The position numbers and the translations under genes are program-made. Below, one piece after another: positions 21,128-33,123 of a stretch of DNA of 64,000 bases (its first letter is position 1; each line of letters opens with the position of its first letter). Source of the DNA: Ceratopteris richardii. Lineage: Eukaryota; Streptophyta; Polypodiopsida; Polypodiales; Pteridaceae. A model generated the notes under the pieces. That model had not been told where the DNA came from, made no database searches, and was given only the letters and a program-made list of their open reading frames with translations. The stretch spans positions 87,640,230 through 87,704,229 of the forward strand of contig CM035427.1 of NCBI GenBank assembly GCA_020310875.1, in the 5' to 3' direction.

Positions 21128-22109
21128 AATATCAGGTGAAACAATTTTGATTAAAGATTCTTTGTTTTTTTTTGTATATGCATGGCATTACTGCATGGAT
21201 TAAAAGGATATGTTTGAATTTATTTAAAAACAACTCAAATAGAATTAAGATGTAGAAATATATGAAATATTTATGATTGAAACATAAAAACTCATATTTA
21301 TATGAACTGAATCAGAAAGTTAAATAGAAATTTTGGAATTGGAAGCTTGTAGACGAAAAGGTAGCTTTATTTTGAATACATGTATATGCTTAAAATTTTA
21401 TCCATTAGTATATGGGATTTTGTATTCTGCTATTTATTTCTTATGGGATCTGACCTCTAAATGAAATAAAAAAAAAAAATAAAAATAAAAACTTCATACC
21501 CAATTAGCATATATGTATGTGTTCGTTGTTGGTGCGCTATGTTGGGCTAGTAGGCGGGTGGACCAACCTTGGTCGGGTGATCAAGGCCACGAGCTGACGC
21601 TAGTTTCATCATAGGCTCAGCCTATATGTTGTCATGCACCTGCATGGGTCGATAGGCGGGTGGAGTTACTCTGGTCAGGTGATCAGAGCCACGAGCTGAC
21701 GTCGATTTCATGTAGGGCTGACATAGTTTTGTCGTGCGCTATGCCGGGTTGGTAGAGAAGTGGAATAAACTTGGCCGGGTGGACAAGTCCAGGCATCGCA
21801 CCCAATTTTGGTATAGGCCGATTTGTGAAAATTAAAGAAAAAGCTAAGTTGGGATGAAGTAAAAAAGTAAAAGAAAAATGATATGAAAAAAAAGCAATGA
21901 AAAGAGAGTCAGACCATAGGAAGTAAAAGTAGGAGGCATATAATTCTATTACCTGATGAGAAATTTTTTTTGTATATGCTGTTATACAAGATAAATTACT
22001 TATTCTAAGCAAGTGACATGAACAGAAGGACTATAAAACTTATAATTTATTCTTATAAATGCTTGTTTAAATGTGAATTTAGAAATATGATAAGATATTT
22101 TTATAACTT
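21128..22109. other. R1: 3' untranslated region with 100-bp tandem repeat
   Basis: No coding sequence. 21525-21815 holds three diverged tandem copies of about 100 bp, each with TCGTGCGCTATG-like start, GGCGGGTGGA, TTGGTCGGGTGATCAAGGCCACGAG and AGCTGACG. A purine-rich stretch (21835-21935) could be a polypurine tract. The right LTR homology starts abruptly at 22110. Confidence 0.6.
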
Positions 22110-23050
22110 AGGATAATTAAGGGTTTAATATTAATTCTAGAGGGTTATGGAAGGTTAGAAAATAGGTTTATGGGTTAGTTGAAGTCATTTGGTGTGGTTT
22201 GAAGCTAGTTGTAGGGTAAACCTAAGGTTAATTGATTAAATAAGTGGGTTAAAATCTATAAATGAATTATTAAATAGGTTAAATATATCATAAGGAACCT
22301 TAGCAAAATAATTCAAATAGAAAAATATATTATTTAATTATTTCCATTAAGCTTATGGATATAAATAAAATTTAGATGGGTTAAATTAATTTTAGACTAA
22401 AGTTTAGTATTCTAGTATTTAAATAAATTAAAAAAGAAGTGAAAGGTTATTTTAAAATCTAAAGTCTATGGTCCATTGAAAATTTAATTGAATGGTTGAA
22501 AATTGGGTAAAATCAAAATAGAGAAAATCCATGCCTTTTTTCTTATTGGAGTGTGGTTGAGTTGAAGAGGAGTTAATTTAGGTAGTTTGGTTCAGTTATC
22601 TAAGGATAAATGTGGGCTATGGTGGGCTACTCTCATCTATTTAAAGAGGGGAGTACGTACTCACAAGCTCATGTGATTTTCAGGTACTTACTTTTTGCTC
22701 TAGACTATAGTCAAATTTTGCACATAGTTCTATGACAGTTCTCTGGCAGGAGGAGAGAGAAGGCCATCTCTCTTGCTTTTGACCTTCATTCATTGTAGAG
22801 CAATTTTTTTTTTATTTAGATAAAATTTTCGTTGCAGAGACAAAAGGGCGTTTGTTTTTTTTCTTCACTTTACTTGGCTTCTTTTCTTTTATTCCTTTTT
22901 CTTTTCCAATTTTCCCTTCTCCCGTCCTTCCTTTTTCTCCCTCTTCTTTAATGTTCTCCTTCTCCCTCTCCCTTCTTTATTTAAAAAAGTTTTTTTTTCC
23001 CTCTCTCACTCTCCCTTTCTCTGCTGGCGGCGCAGCAGCGCTGCACGCAC

Positions 23051-23143
<93 letters not shown>

Positions 23144-26073
23144 CTTTTTTCTTTTTTTTATATAAATTTTGTTTTGTTTTTTTTTATATTTCTCCTCCTT
23201 CCCTCCCTCTGCAGCCTACCGGCGGCGCAGCAGCAGCCGCAGAAGAGAGAGAAAGAGAGAGAGAGAGAGTGAGAGAGAGAGAGAAAGGTACAGAGAGAGA
23301 GAAAGGTACAGAGAAAGAGAAAGAAAGAGAGTTTTTTTTATATATTTCTTTTCTTTTTTATTTTATTGTTTATATATATATTTTTCCTCTATATATACTT
23401 TACTTTATAGTTTAGTTAAATTATTTATTTATAAATTAAATTATGATGTTTTATGTTATTTAAGTATATTTATTAATCAAATATTTAAAATAAAAATATG
23501 GAATGCATATGTAAAGGTATATAATTGTATATGGATGACTTAACATATGTTTATGTTTTTGTATATGTATTTATTTATGTATGTGTGTGCATATGAATAT
23601 TTATAACTTAAATGTATTTGTTTTAATATAAGTATATATGTTTATGTATCTATTTATATATGAGTGAGTGTGTGTTTTTAAAATAGATTGATTGCTTAAA
23701 TGTATGATTTGATTATCCTAATGTTTTTTGTATGTTCACAGGTAAGAGACAAGAAGGATTACCCTAACCAAATATTTACCCTAGTCTATCTTCTTTTATC
23801 CTTTCCATTTCTTTTCCTACCCTTAACCCAAGCTTCTTCAACCCTTAGCTTTGATAGATACCTAAGTTCTTATACCCATGTATTATGATAGCATGTTTAG
23901 TCATTAATTGAACCCATGTTAGTGTTAGTGCATGAACCCATGTTAGTGTTAGTGCATGAACCCATGTTAGTTATTAGTGCATGTTAGTGCATGATAAGTA
24001 TGTTAGTGCATGTTAGTGCATGATAAGTATGTTAGTGCATGTAGGGTATGTTAGTTAATATTAGTGCATGTTAGTGCATGATAAGTATGTTAGTGCATGT
24101 TAGTGCATGATAAGTATGTTAGTGCATGTAGGGTATGTTAGTTAATATTAGTGCATGTTAGTGCATGTAGGGTATGTTAGTTAATATTAGTGCATGTTAG
24201 TGCATGATAAGTATGTTAGTGCATGTTAGGTATGTTAGTTAATGTTGATGCATATTAGTAGATGGTAATACATGTTAAATTTTTAGTGCATGCTAGATGT
24301 TAGAAGTTAGGAATGTTAATGCATGTTAGTTAAGAAAGTGCATGTTAGATGTTAGGATATGCATGTTAGAAGTATGTTAAGTGCATAAATATGGTTTTGC
24401 ATGTAAATTTAGCTAATGAATGTTAGAAATTTATCCATGTTAGTTCATGCATGTCAATTAATGTATGTACTTTAGATGTTATGTGTATATCATGTGTGCA
24501 TGCATGTTGATAGTGTTTTTATGAATGTATGCATGTCATGCATGTTTGCTTGTTGCATGATAGTACATGCATGTTTATGCATGGTTGCTAGTGCATGTGC
24601 ATTTATGCATGTGCATGTATGCTTATGCATGGTTATTAGTGCATGTGTATGATTGCTTGTTGCATGTTAGTGCATATATATGTATGCATGATCATTTATG
24701 CATGTGCATGTTTGCATGAAAGTTATGATAATGCATGCATGTTTTGCATGTGTGTTTGTGAATGTATGATTATGTGTGGTATGCGTGTCATTTATGTTAA
24801 GTGTATGTATATGCATGTTAGCTTATATAATATGTTTAAATATGTATAAGTAAATGAAACAATGTACTTATATGAATGATTTATGTATGCTAAAGTAATT
24901 GTATGAATGTATTATATTATTGTAATATGTATGTTTAAATAAATGATTTAACTAAATTTGTTTAAGTTTTAAATGAGTGTAATTATTTTATAAATGCATA
25001 CTAATATTTCTCATGTGATTTTCAGAGAGCTGTTGGTGAACTGGAGATTCATGTGATTTTCAGATGTGATTTTCAGAGCCCTATTGGTGAAGTAGAGATT
25101 CATGTGATTTTCAGATGTGATTTTCAGAGAGCTGTTGGCGAACTGGAGATTCATGTGATTTTCAGATGTGATTTTCAGAGCCCTGTTGATGAACTGGAGA
25201 TTCATGTGATTTTCAGAGCCCTGTTGATGAACTAGAGATTCATGTGATTTTCAGAGAGCTGTTGGTGAACTGGAGATTCATGTGATTTTCAGATGTGATT
25301 TTCAGAGAGCTGTTGGTGAACTAGAGATTCATGTGATTTTCAGATGTGATTTTCAGAGCCCTGTTGGTGAACTGAAGACTCATGTGATTTTCAGATGTGA
25401 TTTTTTGAAGAATTGCAGCCCTGTTGATGAACTGAGGATTTGAAGCGAAGAATTACTTAGCTTAAACTATTGATTAGCTTTTATAGGTTATCCTTTAAGC
25501 TTGAATAGATTATCATTTTATGACATTATCTTATAAGTGTGTATAGGAATATGATCATTAATCTAGTGTCATTTTCATTATCTTATAAGCGTGTATAGGA
25601 ATTTGATCATTAATCTAGTGTCATTTTTATCTTATGTCTAAAGAGACTTCTTCAAGTAGTTCCTTTCTACCTCCAGCTACATTTGATTTATTATTTCCTA
25701 AACCAATTGAGGAAGTTGAAGAGTTAGTTAAAAATAAGATAGTTAAAGAAACTTTGCATGATCCTAATAGAACTTTACATTTACTTTCCACTGCTCCACC
25801 TAGCATTGAGAATAGTGAAGAGCTTTTCCCACCAACTGTAGATAGAAACGACGATAATTTTCAAGAAGATTCAAACGAAATTGAAAGCATTAAAGATCAA
25901 GTAGTTAGTGAAAAACTTATCTCACCAGCTTATTTTGATGCAATAGAAAGATATAGGAACACTTTACCCTACGGACCTTAGGAAAAGTTATACTTGTTCT
26001 GCATAGTCACCCAGCGTGCGCTATTCGCGAGACGAATGAATTGATCCGCCAGTCGTCAGAAATCGCTCCCACA
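22110..26073 (+). repeat. R1 right LTR (5'-truncated, 3.96 kb)
   Basis: Matches the left LTR from its base 13366 to the end CTCCCACA. The first about 370 bp of the LTR are missing, so a deletion removed the LTR start and probably the polypurine tract. The expanded (GA)n at 23053-23139 and different GCATG repeat numbers are the main length differences. Confidence 0.9.
25634..25981 (+). CDS. R1 LTR-borne ORF, intact copy (115 aa, unknown)
   Basis: ATG TCT AAA GAG ... GGA CCT TAG, located in the last 440 bp of the LTR. The product is acidic with an N-terminal Ser run (SSSSSF), a FDLLFPKPIEEVEELVKN segment that could be helical, and the end NTLPYGP. I recognise no domain. It follows the TTTTCAG array, so splicing could bring it near the cap. 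Being in the U5 end of the LTR it would be at the 5' end of genomic transcripts and could be a leader protein or an old gag N-terminus. The left LTR copy has one stop. Confidence 0.45.
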   Translation: MSKETSSSSSFLPPATFDLLFPKPIEEVEELVKNKIVKETLHDPNRTLHLLSTAPPSIENSEELFPPTVDRNDDNFQEDSNEIESIKDQVVSEKLISPAYFDAIERYRNTLPYGP

Positions 26074-26128
26074 CCGCGTAGTTGTTTCGATCAAGCTTCT
26101 CGATCATTGAGGGAAAGCCATCACCCAT
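26074..26128 (-). pseudogene. Copia C1: gag N-terminus
   Basis: Minus-strand ATG at 26128 begins MGDGFPSMIEKLDRNNY, the typical copia Gag start, nearly identical to element D. R1 interrupts it after about 18 codons; the frame resumes at 12993 with AWQIRMEAYL. Confidence 0.85.
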
Positions 26129-26137
26129 CTTGATCTA

Positions 26138-26150
26138 GTTCTGATACCAC
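26138..26150 (-). other. Copia C1 primer binding site
   Basis: Minus-strand GTGGTATCAGAAC, an initiator tRNA-Met site (TGGTATCAGA core), 9 bp before the gag ATG side and directly next to the LTR. Confidence 0.8.
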
Positions 26151-27232
26151 TGAAAGAACTTGGAGAAGCTTGTAGAAGGTAGAAAAGTGCATTTCGAAGC
26201 GACAAAGTTTGGTCAAGCCAACCGGCACAAGACCAGCCCTTGAGCTTATGGAGACTCAAATAGACCTTATAGGCAGGGAATAAGTGCAAAGAAATTCACT
26301 ATGTACTTTGGAGCATCAAGGAGAATGAGTCAATACAATACAGATAGGTTTGCGGGTCGACTAGCTCAAAAAACTTACTATCTATGGAAGAGACAATGAA
26401 CTTCAAATGCCCATAGCGACCAGCATAATTACAATTAGAAAAAGTCCTTTTATGGGAGTGATACACATAGGGTTTAGTGTATATAATGCACAAAAGTATA
26501 AGGAATAAGAAAAATATGCTATAGGAATGAATGCGACATTCACCGGTGGTACTTCCTATTTTTCAGGAATACGTAGAGATTGATGCCGAGAGAGAAAAAC
26601 TCAGATTTCTCCCAATCTACTGAACCAAATGCTATGAAAATTTATAGGCAAAAACTAGACACTAATACCTTTGCAATGAGCCATCTTGCACTCGATTTGG
26701 AGCTCTGGAGAGAGAGCCGCAGCCTCTGCAAGATTACTATTGGCAAAGAAGATGATGTAGAGAATTGAAGGAGCAATACAATGATGGTCACAAATGTATG
26801 TATATTGCTTCCATGTAATGTACAAGTGATTTCAAGTCTTTATATAGACTCTAGGAGTGTTCCACGACTTCTACAAGTGAAATTTGAATTCAAATGAAGG
26901 TGGGAATGGTTGTTGGAGGGAATCAATTCACTTTCCTACAATCTAGGAAAAGTGAAGATCTAGTTTGATCTACTTTTAGGTGATTGATTGCTTGATTGAA
27001 TGCAACTTCAAACACCACAAATTCGTGGGATTTGGGCTCTATATTTCTACCTTTACATGTGTAAAGCTCAAGGCTTTTACAATGGTAAATGAACCATAAA
27101 AGAGCTCTCAAAAAAATACAATAAATGAGCATAAGAAAAAGAACTCTCCAATGGATATTCTTTTGATGCGATAGCCTTTGATGTAGATCAAATCCACCTC
27201 AAGCATAGTGTAAGCTTGATGTTCCAAGAGCA
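26151..27232 (-). repeat. Copia C1 5' LTR (about 1.08 kb)
   Basis: Plus-strand start TGAAAGAACTTGG next to the primer site. Minus-strand TATA box TATATAAAG at 26846-26838. The outer end is placed at ...AGAGCA 27232, where the neighbouring copia D integrase breaks off; this end is inferred, since no partner LTR is present. No ORF worth reporting inside. Confidence 0.55.
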
Positions 27233-28892
27233 TGGATATTTGCTAGGGCCCCACACATCAGTGTGTACAAGCTCCAAATAGTCTTCATAAATGTATCCTT
27301 TCCTGTTGAATGGTTGCCTGTGAGCTTTGCCAAATTGCCATGCTCCACATTTGTATATCATATGTTGCTTGGTCACATTTGGAATGCCAGGCACACTTTG
27401 ATCCCTACACATTTTCTTTAGAGTTCCTTCTCCTATGTATCCTAGCCTTTTGTGCCATATTTCTAACTCAGATAAGGCTTGATCTCTATAATTGAATAGT
27501 GCTATGTTCCTTTTGTCTTCAATCTCAAATGTGAATAATCTACCAGACTTCTCACCTTTAGCAATCCTCTTGAAGCCTTGTTGAGGGTCTTCCACATATG
27601 CTCCATGCTTAGTGAATTTGACCTGTAAACCTTTCTCAACAATCTGCCCAACACTAATTAGGTTTTCGGTTATAGTTGGCACATACAAAACTTTACTCAA
27701 AAGGTTCATGCTACCATAAGATGTTATTACATTTCCAATTTGCTTGACTAAGTGTTTAGTATCATCACCTGTTTGTACTTCATGCTTCCTTTTGGGTTCT
27801 TCAAGATCACATAATAGAGCTATATCTCTAGCCACATGATTGGAACAACCTGAATCAATGTAGAAAAGATGCTCATCATCTTTACCTTGCTTGGATGTCA
27901 TGTTCATGATGAGTAAAATGAGTAAAATTGTTGTTGTTGTAGTCTTGATTGTAGTTGCCTCCACCATTGTTGTATCTACCTCTTGATTGCGCATAGCTAC
28001 CTCTATGGAAGACTCTTCCCCTTTGATTCCTAGTATTCTTGAAGCATTCTTCTGTGATTTGGTTGTTAGGACCACAAATGTTGCAAGGTGTATTGTTGTA
28101 GGGTCACCCCCTGCCTTGCTTTCCTCCTCTACCCCTTCCTCTAGCACCTCTTCCTCTTCCTGCATAATTAGCTTGAGAGGTACTAGCCTCTTCTTCATGC
28201 TTCTTGCTCTTACCTTTATCATTAGCTTTATTCTTATCTGTATAAAGGGTAGAAGATTGGTTACCTCTAGAGTTTTCACCATTCTTGTTGAGCTTTGTCT
28301 CATGGGTGAAGAGTTGCCCCATCAAGGTGTTGAGTTCAGGTATTTACATATCCATGTAGAGGTCCATTGTTGTGGTGAAGGACTCCCACTTGTCATCAGT
28401 CTTGATTCCATTAATGATCTGCCTCACTATGTGTTCTTCTTGTATCTCCTCTCCAATGCTTGCAAGCTAGTCAACCACATCTTTCATCTTGGTTACATAA
28501 TCATCCACTCCTTTCTTTGGTTGTTTCTTTAGAGTTGTAAATTCCATCCATAAATGATTCTTTCTAGCTCTTGTATTTGAGGAGAAATATGATGAGAGTA
28601 CTTCCAAAGTCTCTTGGGAGGTCTTGCAATTCCTAACATGTGGCAACAAGAAATCAGAGATTGCGTTTAGTAGATATGACCTGGCAAGAGCATCCTTTGC
28701 ACACCATGTGGTCAACCTTTCTTGCTCTTCCTTTGTAGGTTGGTGCTTACTCCTGAAGATTGGCATTTATTCATCTCCTAAGATGTATCCATATAGAATT
28801 CTCACTCAAAGGTAGTCTTGGATCCTAAGTGACCATGCTAAGTAGTTGTTTCTGTCCAATTTCTCAATGAAGGATGGAAATCCATCTCCCAT
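27233..28892 (-). pseudogene. Copia D: gag, protease and integrase start
   Basis: Minus-strand copia pol remnant from ATG 28892 (MGDGFPSFIEKLDRNNY). Gag blocks SDFLLPHVRNCKTSQETLE and ARKNHLWMEFTTLKK, then a knuckle CNICGPNNQITEEC near 28070, protease YIDSGCSNHVARD near 27840, VLYVPTITENLISVGQ, and integrase HKRLGYIGEGTLKKM, CGAWQFGKAHRQ and HTDVWGPSKYP. Several stops (near 28840, 28770, 28470, 28345) and a frame change break it. It stops after the first catalytic Asp where C1 begins, so C1 probably inserted here. Its first knuckle histidine is replaced by Asn. Confidence 0.85.
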
Positions 28893-28905
28893 CTTGATTG
28901 TTGTT

Positions 28906-28918
28906 GCTGTGATACCAC
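28906..28918 (-). other. Copia D primer binding site
   Basis: Minus-strand GTGGTATCACAGC; the tRNA-iMet core TGGTATCA is kept, one base differs afterwards. Directly next to the LTR. Confidence 0.75.
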
Positions 28919-29700
28919 TGTTGGAAACAATGGTGGATTGGCACAAGAGATGAAGTGGTGTAGCTAGATCCTGCTTCACACCTGCTAAGAATGATGGCTA
29001 GAGAGTGTAGTGGGACTCTTTAGCTTGCTAATGAATAGCAAATCATAGCTCCATCCCGACATTCATGGGCTGCAACAGTCATCAGACGAGTGAGCAATGA
29101 TATATTAATATCTCATGATCCCAAGAAACAATGCTAATGAAACCTTGTAGGTGTATAATAGACATGATGATGAATCTAACATGCTTTAAATCATGGCCAA
29201 TGATCAACTACAGAATGAGAACAAGCTCTGAAAAGATCACTGTTCAGATGGAGTTATACAAAGAAGTAAAATGAGAATGTAATGATCATATATGTATTAA
29301 ACATGTACAAATACAATTTCAATGGAAATCATACATTGCTCAATGTGTGAGAGTTGAATGAGCTATGCGATGAGCTCTCACTTCACAATGAATGTCCTTG
29401 AAAATGATCCCTCAAGCTCGAGATACACGTGGGTCGTTTTGATCCTCTTCTTATAGTCATGTTGGAGCCAAAGTCTGAATTCAAATTCAAACTTCTATCT
29501 AAAAAGTGAATCCTAAAATGTAGGATAGATTCCCTCATCACTCAACTACTAATTGCTTCATGATTTTAGAGCTTCCTAACTCCTCGTGGATGTAATCCAC
29601 TTTTACAAGGATAAATGTGAAGAAGTTTTACAAGATATTGATCATATGAAGCCTTGCACAATTTATGAAAATAAATCAAGCATATTAAGATAATTAACCA
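28919..29700 (-). repeat. Copia D 5' LTR (outer end approximate)
   Basis: Begins TGTTGGAAACAATGG on the plus strand at the primer site. Related in style to the C1 LTR (for example the TGAATTCAAATT words). The outer boundary is uncertain and is put before the B-family fragment that starts at about 29736. Confidence 0.5.
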
Positions 29701-29735
29701 AGTATGTGGGCTTGGGTTTAATTGCACCAGCAAGG

Positions 29736-29935
29736 TGTACGACCAAAATTCAAGATTTATGAGGTAGCTTTTGGCCTCATGCCATTATGTGTGCAACATA
29801 TGTACTTAATAGGTATCCCACTAAAGCACTGCAATCTATCACTCCATATGAGGCTTGGCATGGTCGCAAGTTGTCTGTTGCTCATCTATGTGTCTTTGGT
29901 TGTTCGGCAAATGCATTCGCTAGGAGGTGAATTTT
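29736..29935 (+). pseudogene. Copia B-family integrase fragment
   Basis: About 200 bp matching the end of the B integrase core: GFWPHAIMCATYVLN-like text, PTKALQSITPYEAWHGRK and SVAHLCVFGC. It shows CAA (Gln) where B has the stop at 9812. No LTR or other domains next to it, so it is an isolated scrap. Confidence 0.7.
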
Positions 29936-31639
29936 GAGTGAAAATGTTGTGAAATGCACACAATGTCACTTATTTAGCATGTGGAGTTATAGTGTGGTTT
30001 GATCAAAGTTGCCTACAAGTGTGGTTTTTAATCGATATTGCTTTCCATGAAGGTTCAAATGAAATTCGATTGAGTTTAAATGCATTGAAAAGGATTACCT
30101 CAAATCTATGTGTGGAGGAACTTCATGGGGTCCAATCTCATCATCATTTGTGTCTTGTTAAAACTCAATCTCTAAGTCAAGATAAAGTGCATAATAATTC
30201 CTTCTTTATCTTCATAGTTATATACACAAAAGTTATTGAAGCATCAATAAATTAGGGTTTCCAAGCCTAAATACCTATCATTTATGTTTTCGAAATACAC
30301 ACCTATGCTAGGGAGTTGTGGCCTTGAAATTACAGGATAATATGATCATCTTGACTAGCAGGGTCTGCATCATCATGGTTGATTGAAATTCCCTAACACG
30401 TCTTAGGAAGCAACCATTTATTCCTAGTTAAGATCTGACTCACTACTTGATGAGGTCACATGGGAGTTACTTGGATGCAAGTTGCTACTACCTATGGATG
30501 ACATGTGACTTCTAAGAGAGTTTTGTTGCCCTAAGGCTCTTCCTAATCTCATGTGCATGAATAGTAGTTTAAATGAGAAATAGATATAATTAGACCAAGA
30601 TCACATGATGCCAACAATTAGAAACAAAGTTTTAGTTTTCAATTTAAAATAAATTATTCAAAACAAGAATTTTTCTTCAAGAAACTTATAAATAATTCTC
30701 TTTTCCACTCATGAAGCAAGCAAATAGAATTCAGATTATGTTAATAATTAGATAAACAAGTACCGCAAAATAATCGCTTCAAGTGATGTGTTTAAGATAT
30801 ATTTTTTATATGTGCCCATTTCAAAAGCATGCAAGAGTTATTCAGAGAATTCCATTTTCAATCAAACTAAAGATTTTAAAATTCAAGTACATTGCAAAAA
30901 TAAAAAATAATTATTGTAATTATTTTATTGTGCAAAAATAAAATTAAATGCATTTCATCTAGGGATAGTAGGTTTAGTGATATTTTTTCACCTTCCTGCA
31001 CTTTTGATACTTGCTCTCTTATTCTTGATTGTATTTGTAGAAAAAAAATCACGAAAAAGTTCTCTAGGCATGCTTATGCTTATGATTGGATAGTCGTTCC
31101 CCTATTTTTGTTCTTATCTTGAGATTGATGACTCCATATTTCCTATGTGATTTGTAATAATTGACCTTTTAATCCATTCAATCATTGCGAAAGGTTCAAT
31201 AGTGCATAAACTATTATGAGAATCTAGATTAGTTAACTAGAGTAGGTCAAGGAGTTGGCTTCTCAAAATGGCAATATCATGGGAAGAATTTACATTTACT
31301 TCTCTTTATGCTTCCATTTGGGGTAATGTGGTTCAAAGACTAGAGATATTATGAACCTTAAGTTGAGCTGCAACAAGGATCTAAGTGTTAAGATACCAAA
31401 GGGTAATTTTCCATAGGAGAAATGTGTGCATCCCACTCACAATGCAAGGGGAAACTTACCTTCCTAGAGTAGTTGAGAAAAGAAACTTTCTGGGTATCAA
31501 GAAGATGAGGAACCTCTTAGTGTAGAAGATTTTTAGGTCGAGGAGAGTTGTGATATGGTTGAGTTAAACATTCCTTTCCTATGGATTCCTACAATCAAAG
31601 AATCACATGCAACTTTTGATTTTCACTAATACATTTGTA
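29936..31639. other. AT-rich stretch without recognisable genes
   Basis: Only short chance ORFs in all frames; no primer sites, tandem repeats or protein motifs that I recognise. Probably old, decayed repeat DNA. Confidence 0.6.
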
Positions 31640-33123
31640 TCATGAAAGTATTTCCCATCATTCATAAGTTTAGCATCAACATCAACTGGCATATCAACAA
31701 GTGAAGGTCGCATACAATTGCATTATATCGTGCAAATTCCCTCTTGCATTGGAGTTACTTTGATTTGCCAAAAAATATTTATGCTCTCCCAAATTTGACA
31801 TCAAAAATTCATATTTTAGTTGTTTTTTCAAATAAGCAATCCTCTTTTCATAATTGTCAATAATGATCAGAGCATCAACATAAATTACTAATAGAATCAT
31901 TTCATTTATAGGATTCCATACAAATAGTGAATAATCAGCCTTTGATTGCATAAATTCAAGATCCAATATATTTTTACTCCTTGGTCACCATACTATTTGT
32001 GCTTGTTTCAGTCCATAATGCACTTTCTTCAATTTGCACACATAATCAAGAAACTTTGAATACGCATAACCATTTGGTTACTGCATATAAGCTTCATCGT
32101 GCAATTAACCATTCAAGAATCTATTCTTAACATCCATTTGATAGAATCTCCAGCTTTTCATAGCAGCCCATGCAATCATACTTCTCACTGTGGGCATTTT
32201 CACAACTAGACTAATGTTGCATCATAATCTAATCCATATACTTGTGCATATCCTTCTACAACAAGGAATGCTTTATATCTCTCCATTGAGACATCACTTT
32301 GCACTTTTTATACACCCATTTGTAACCAATAGCTTTGTTATCAGGTGGAAATCTCAATAATTCCTATGCATCATTCTTGTTCAATGCATTTGTCATCCAT
32401 TGCTTTGTACCAATCTTCATTTTGTGATACTTCATGAAACTTCTTTAGTTCATCATGCTTGATTCTCTCTATCATGCACACATAATGAAGCTTCATAGAC
32501 GTATTCTATAGAATCAATCTATCCACAAGATATCTCAGTCTCATAGATCTTCTCAAAGGAGTGTCCTCGACTGATCTTGAACATGTTTCCCTTCTTTCAT
32601 GTGGAGGAACATATTTTTCCTCATTGCTTTTCAACTTTCTGGGTGTAACTATTTCATCTTCAATATCCAAATCAAACATGTACTCGCTCATCTTTTCTTT
32701 TCCTTTCCCTTTCTCCTTGCATAATATTTTGCATTTTCATTCCATGACATTTCAGGTGTAGGAGACTCATATGAACCATAATCTTGGATTTCCTTATGAT
32801 CGTTTTGTCTATGACTTGTATCTAGCTCATCATGAACAATATACATGGCATCATTGGAATCATTCTCTATCATAGCTAGGTCTTTACATGCACACCATGA
32901 GGTATCCTTATCAAATATCACGTCTCTACTCATGATACATTCTTCGGTCACAATATTTTAGCATCTATATCCTTTCCTCTCCTCTCAATATCCAAGAAAT
33001 ATGCACTTTTCTGATTTTCCCTCAAACTTATGTCTTAATTGACTATGCATGTGTGCATAAAGAATATGCCCAAACACTCATAAATAGATCACATTTGGTT
33101 TGTGCTTCCAGTCTCTCATAAGG
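31640..33123 (-). pseudogene. Copia E: decayed integrase-RT hinge and RT remnant
   Basis: Minus-strand remnant with many stops and frame changes. From the right: HKFEGKSEKCIFLGY and SRDVIFDKDTSW (integrase C-terminal region), RRSMRLR, then AIGYKWVYKKC (RT start) near 32320 and YVDALIII near 31865, where the catalytic YVDD has lost the second Asp. It ends after LGEHKYFL near 31740. Gypsy F begins exactly at its right edge, so F may have inserted into it. Confidence 0.7.

Larger units (their letters stand above)
12998..26073 (+). mobile_element. Element R1: long-LTR, gag-PR-only retrotransposon
   Basis: 13.1-kb insertion. The LTRs are very long (4232 bp and at least 3964 bp) and about 98% alike where I compared them. 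The inside (17230-22109) encodes only gag and a retropepsin, plus an integrase C-terminal tail joined directly to what looks like the pre-RT region, so RT, RNase H and most of IN were deleted. Ends are TATCGGAG and CTCCCACA, an imperfect inverted repeat. The flanks share CCGC (12994-12997, 26074-26077), and removing the element with one CCGC restores an uninterrupted copia gag frame, which supports both boundaries. With no RT or IN it must have moved in trans, or the deletion happened after insertion. Confidence 0.85.
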
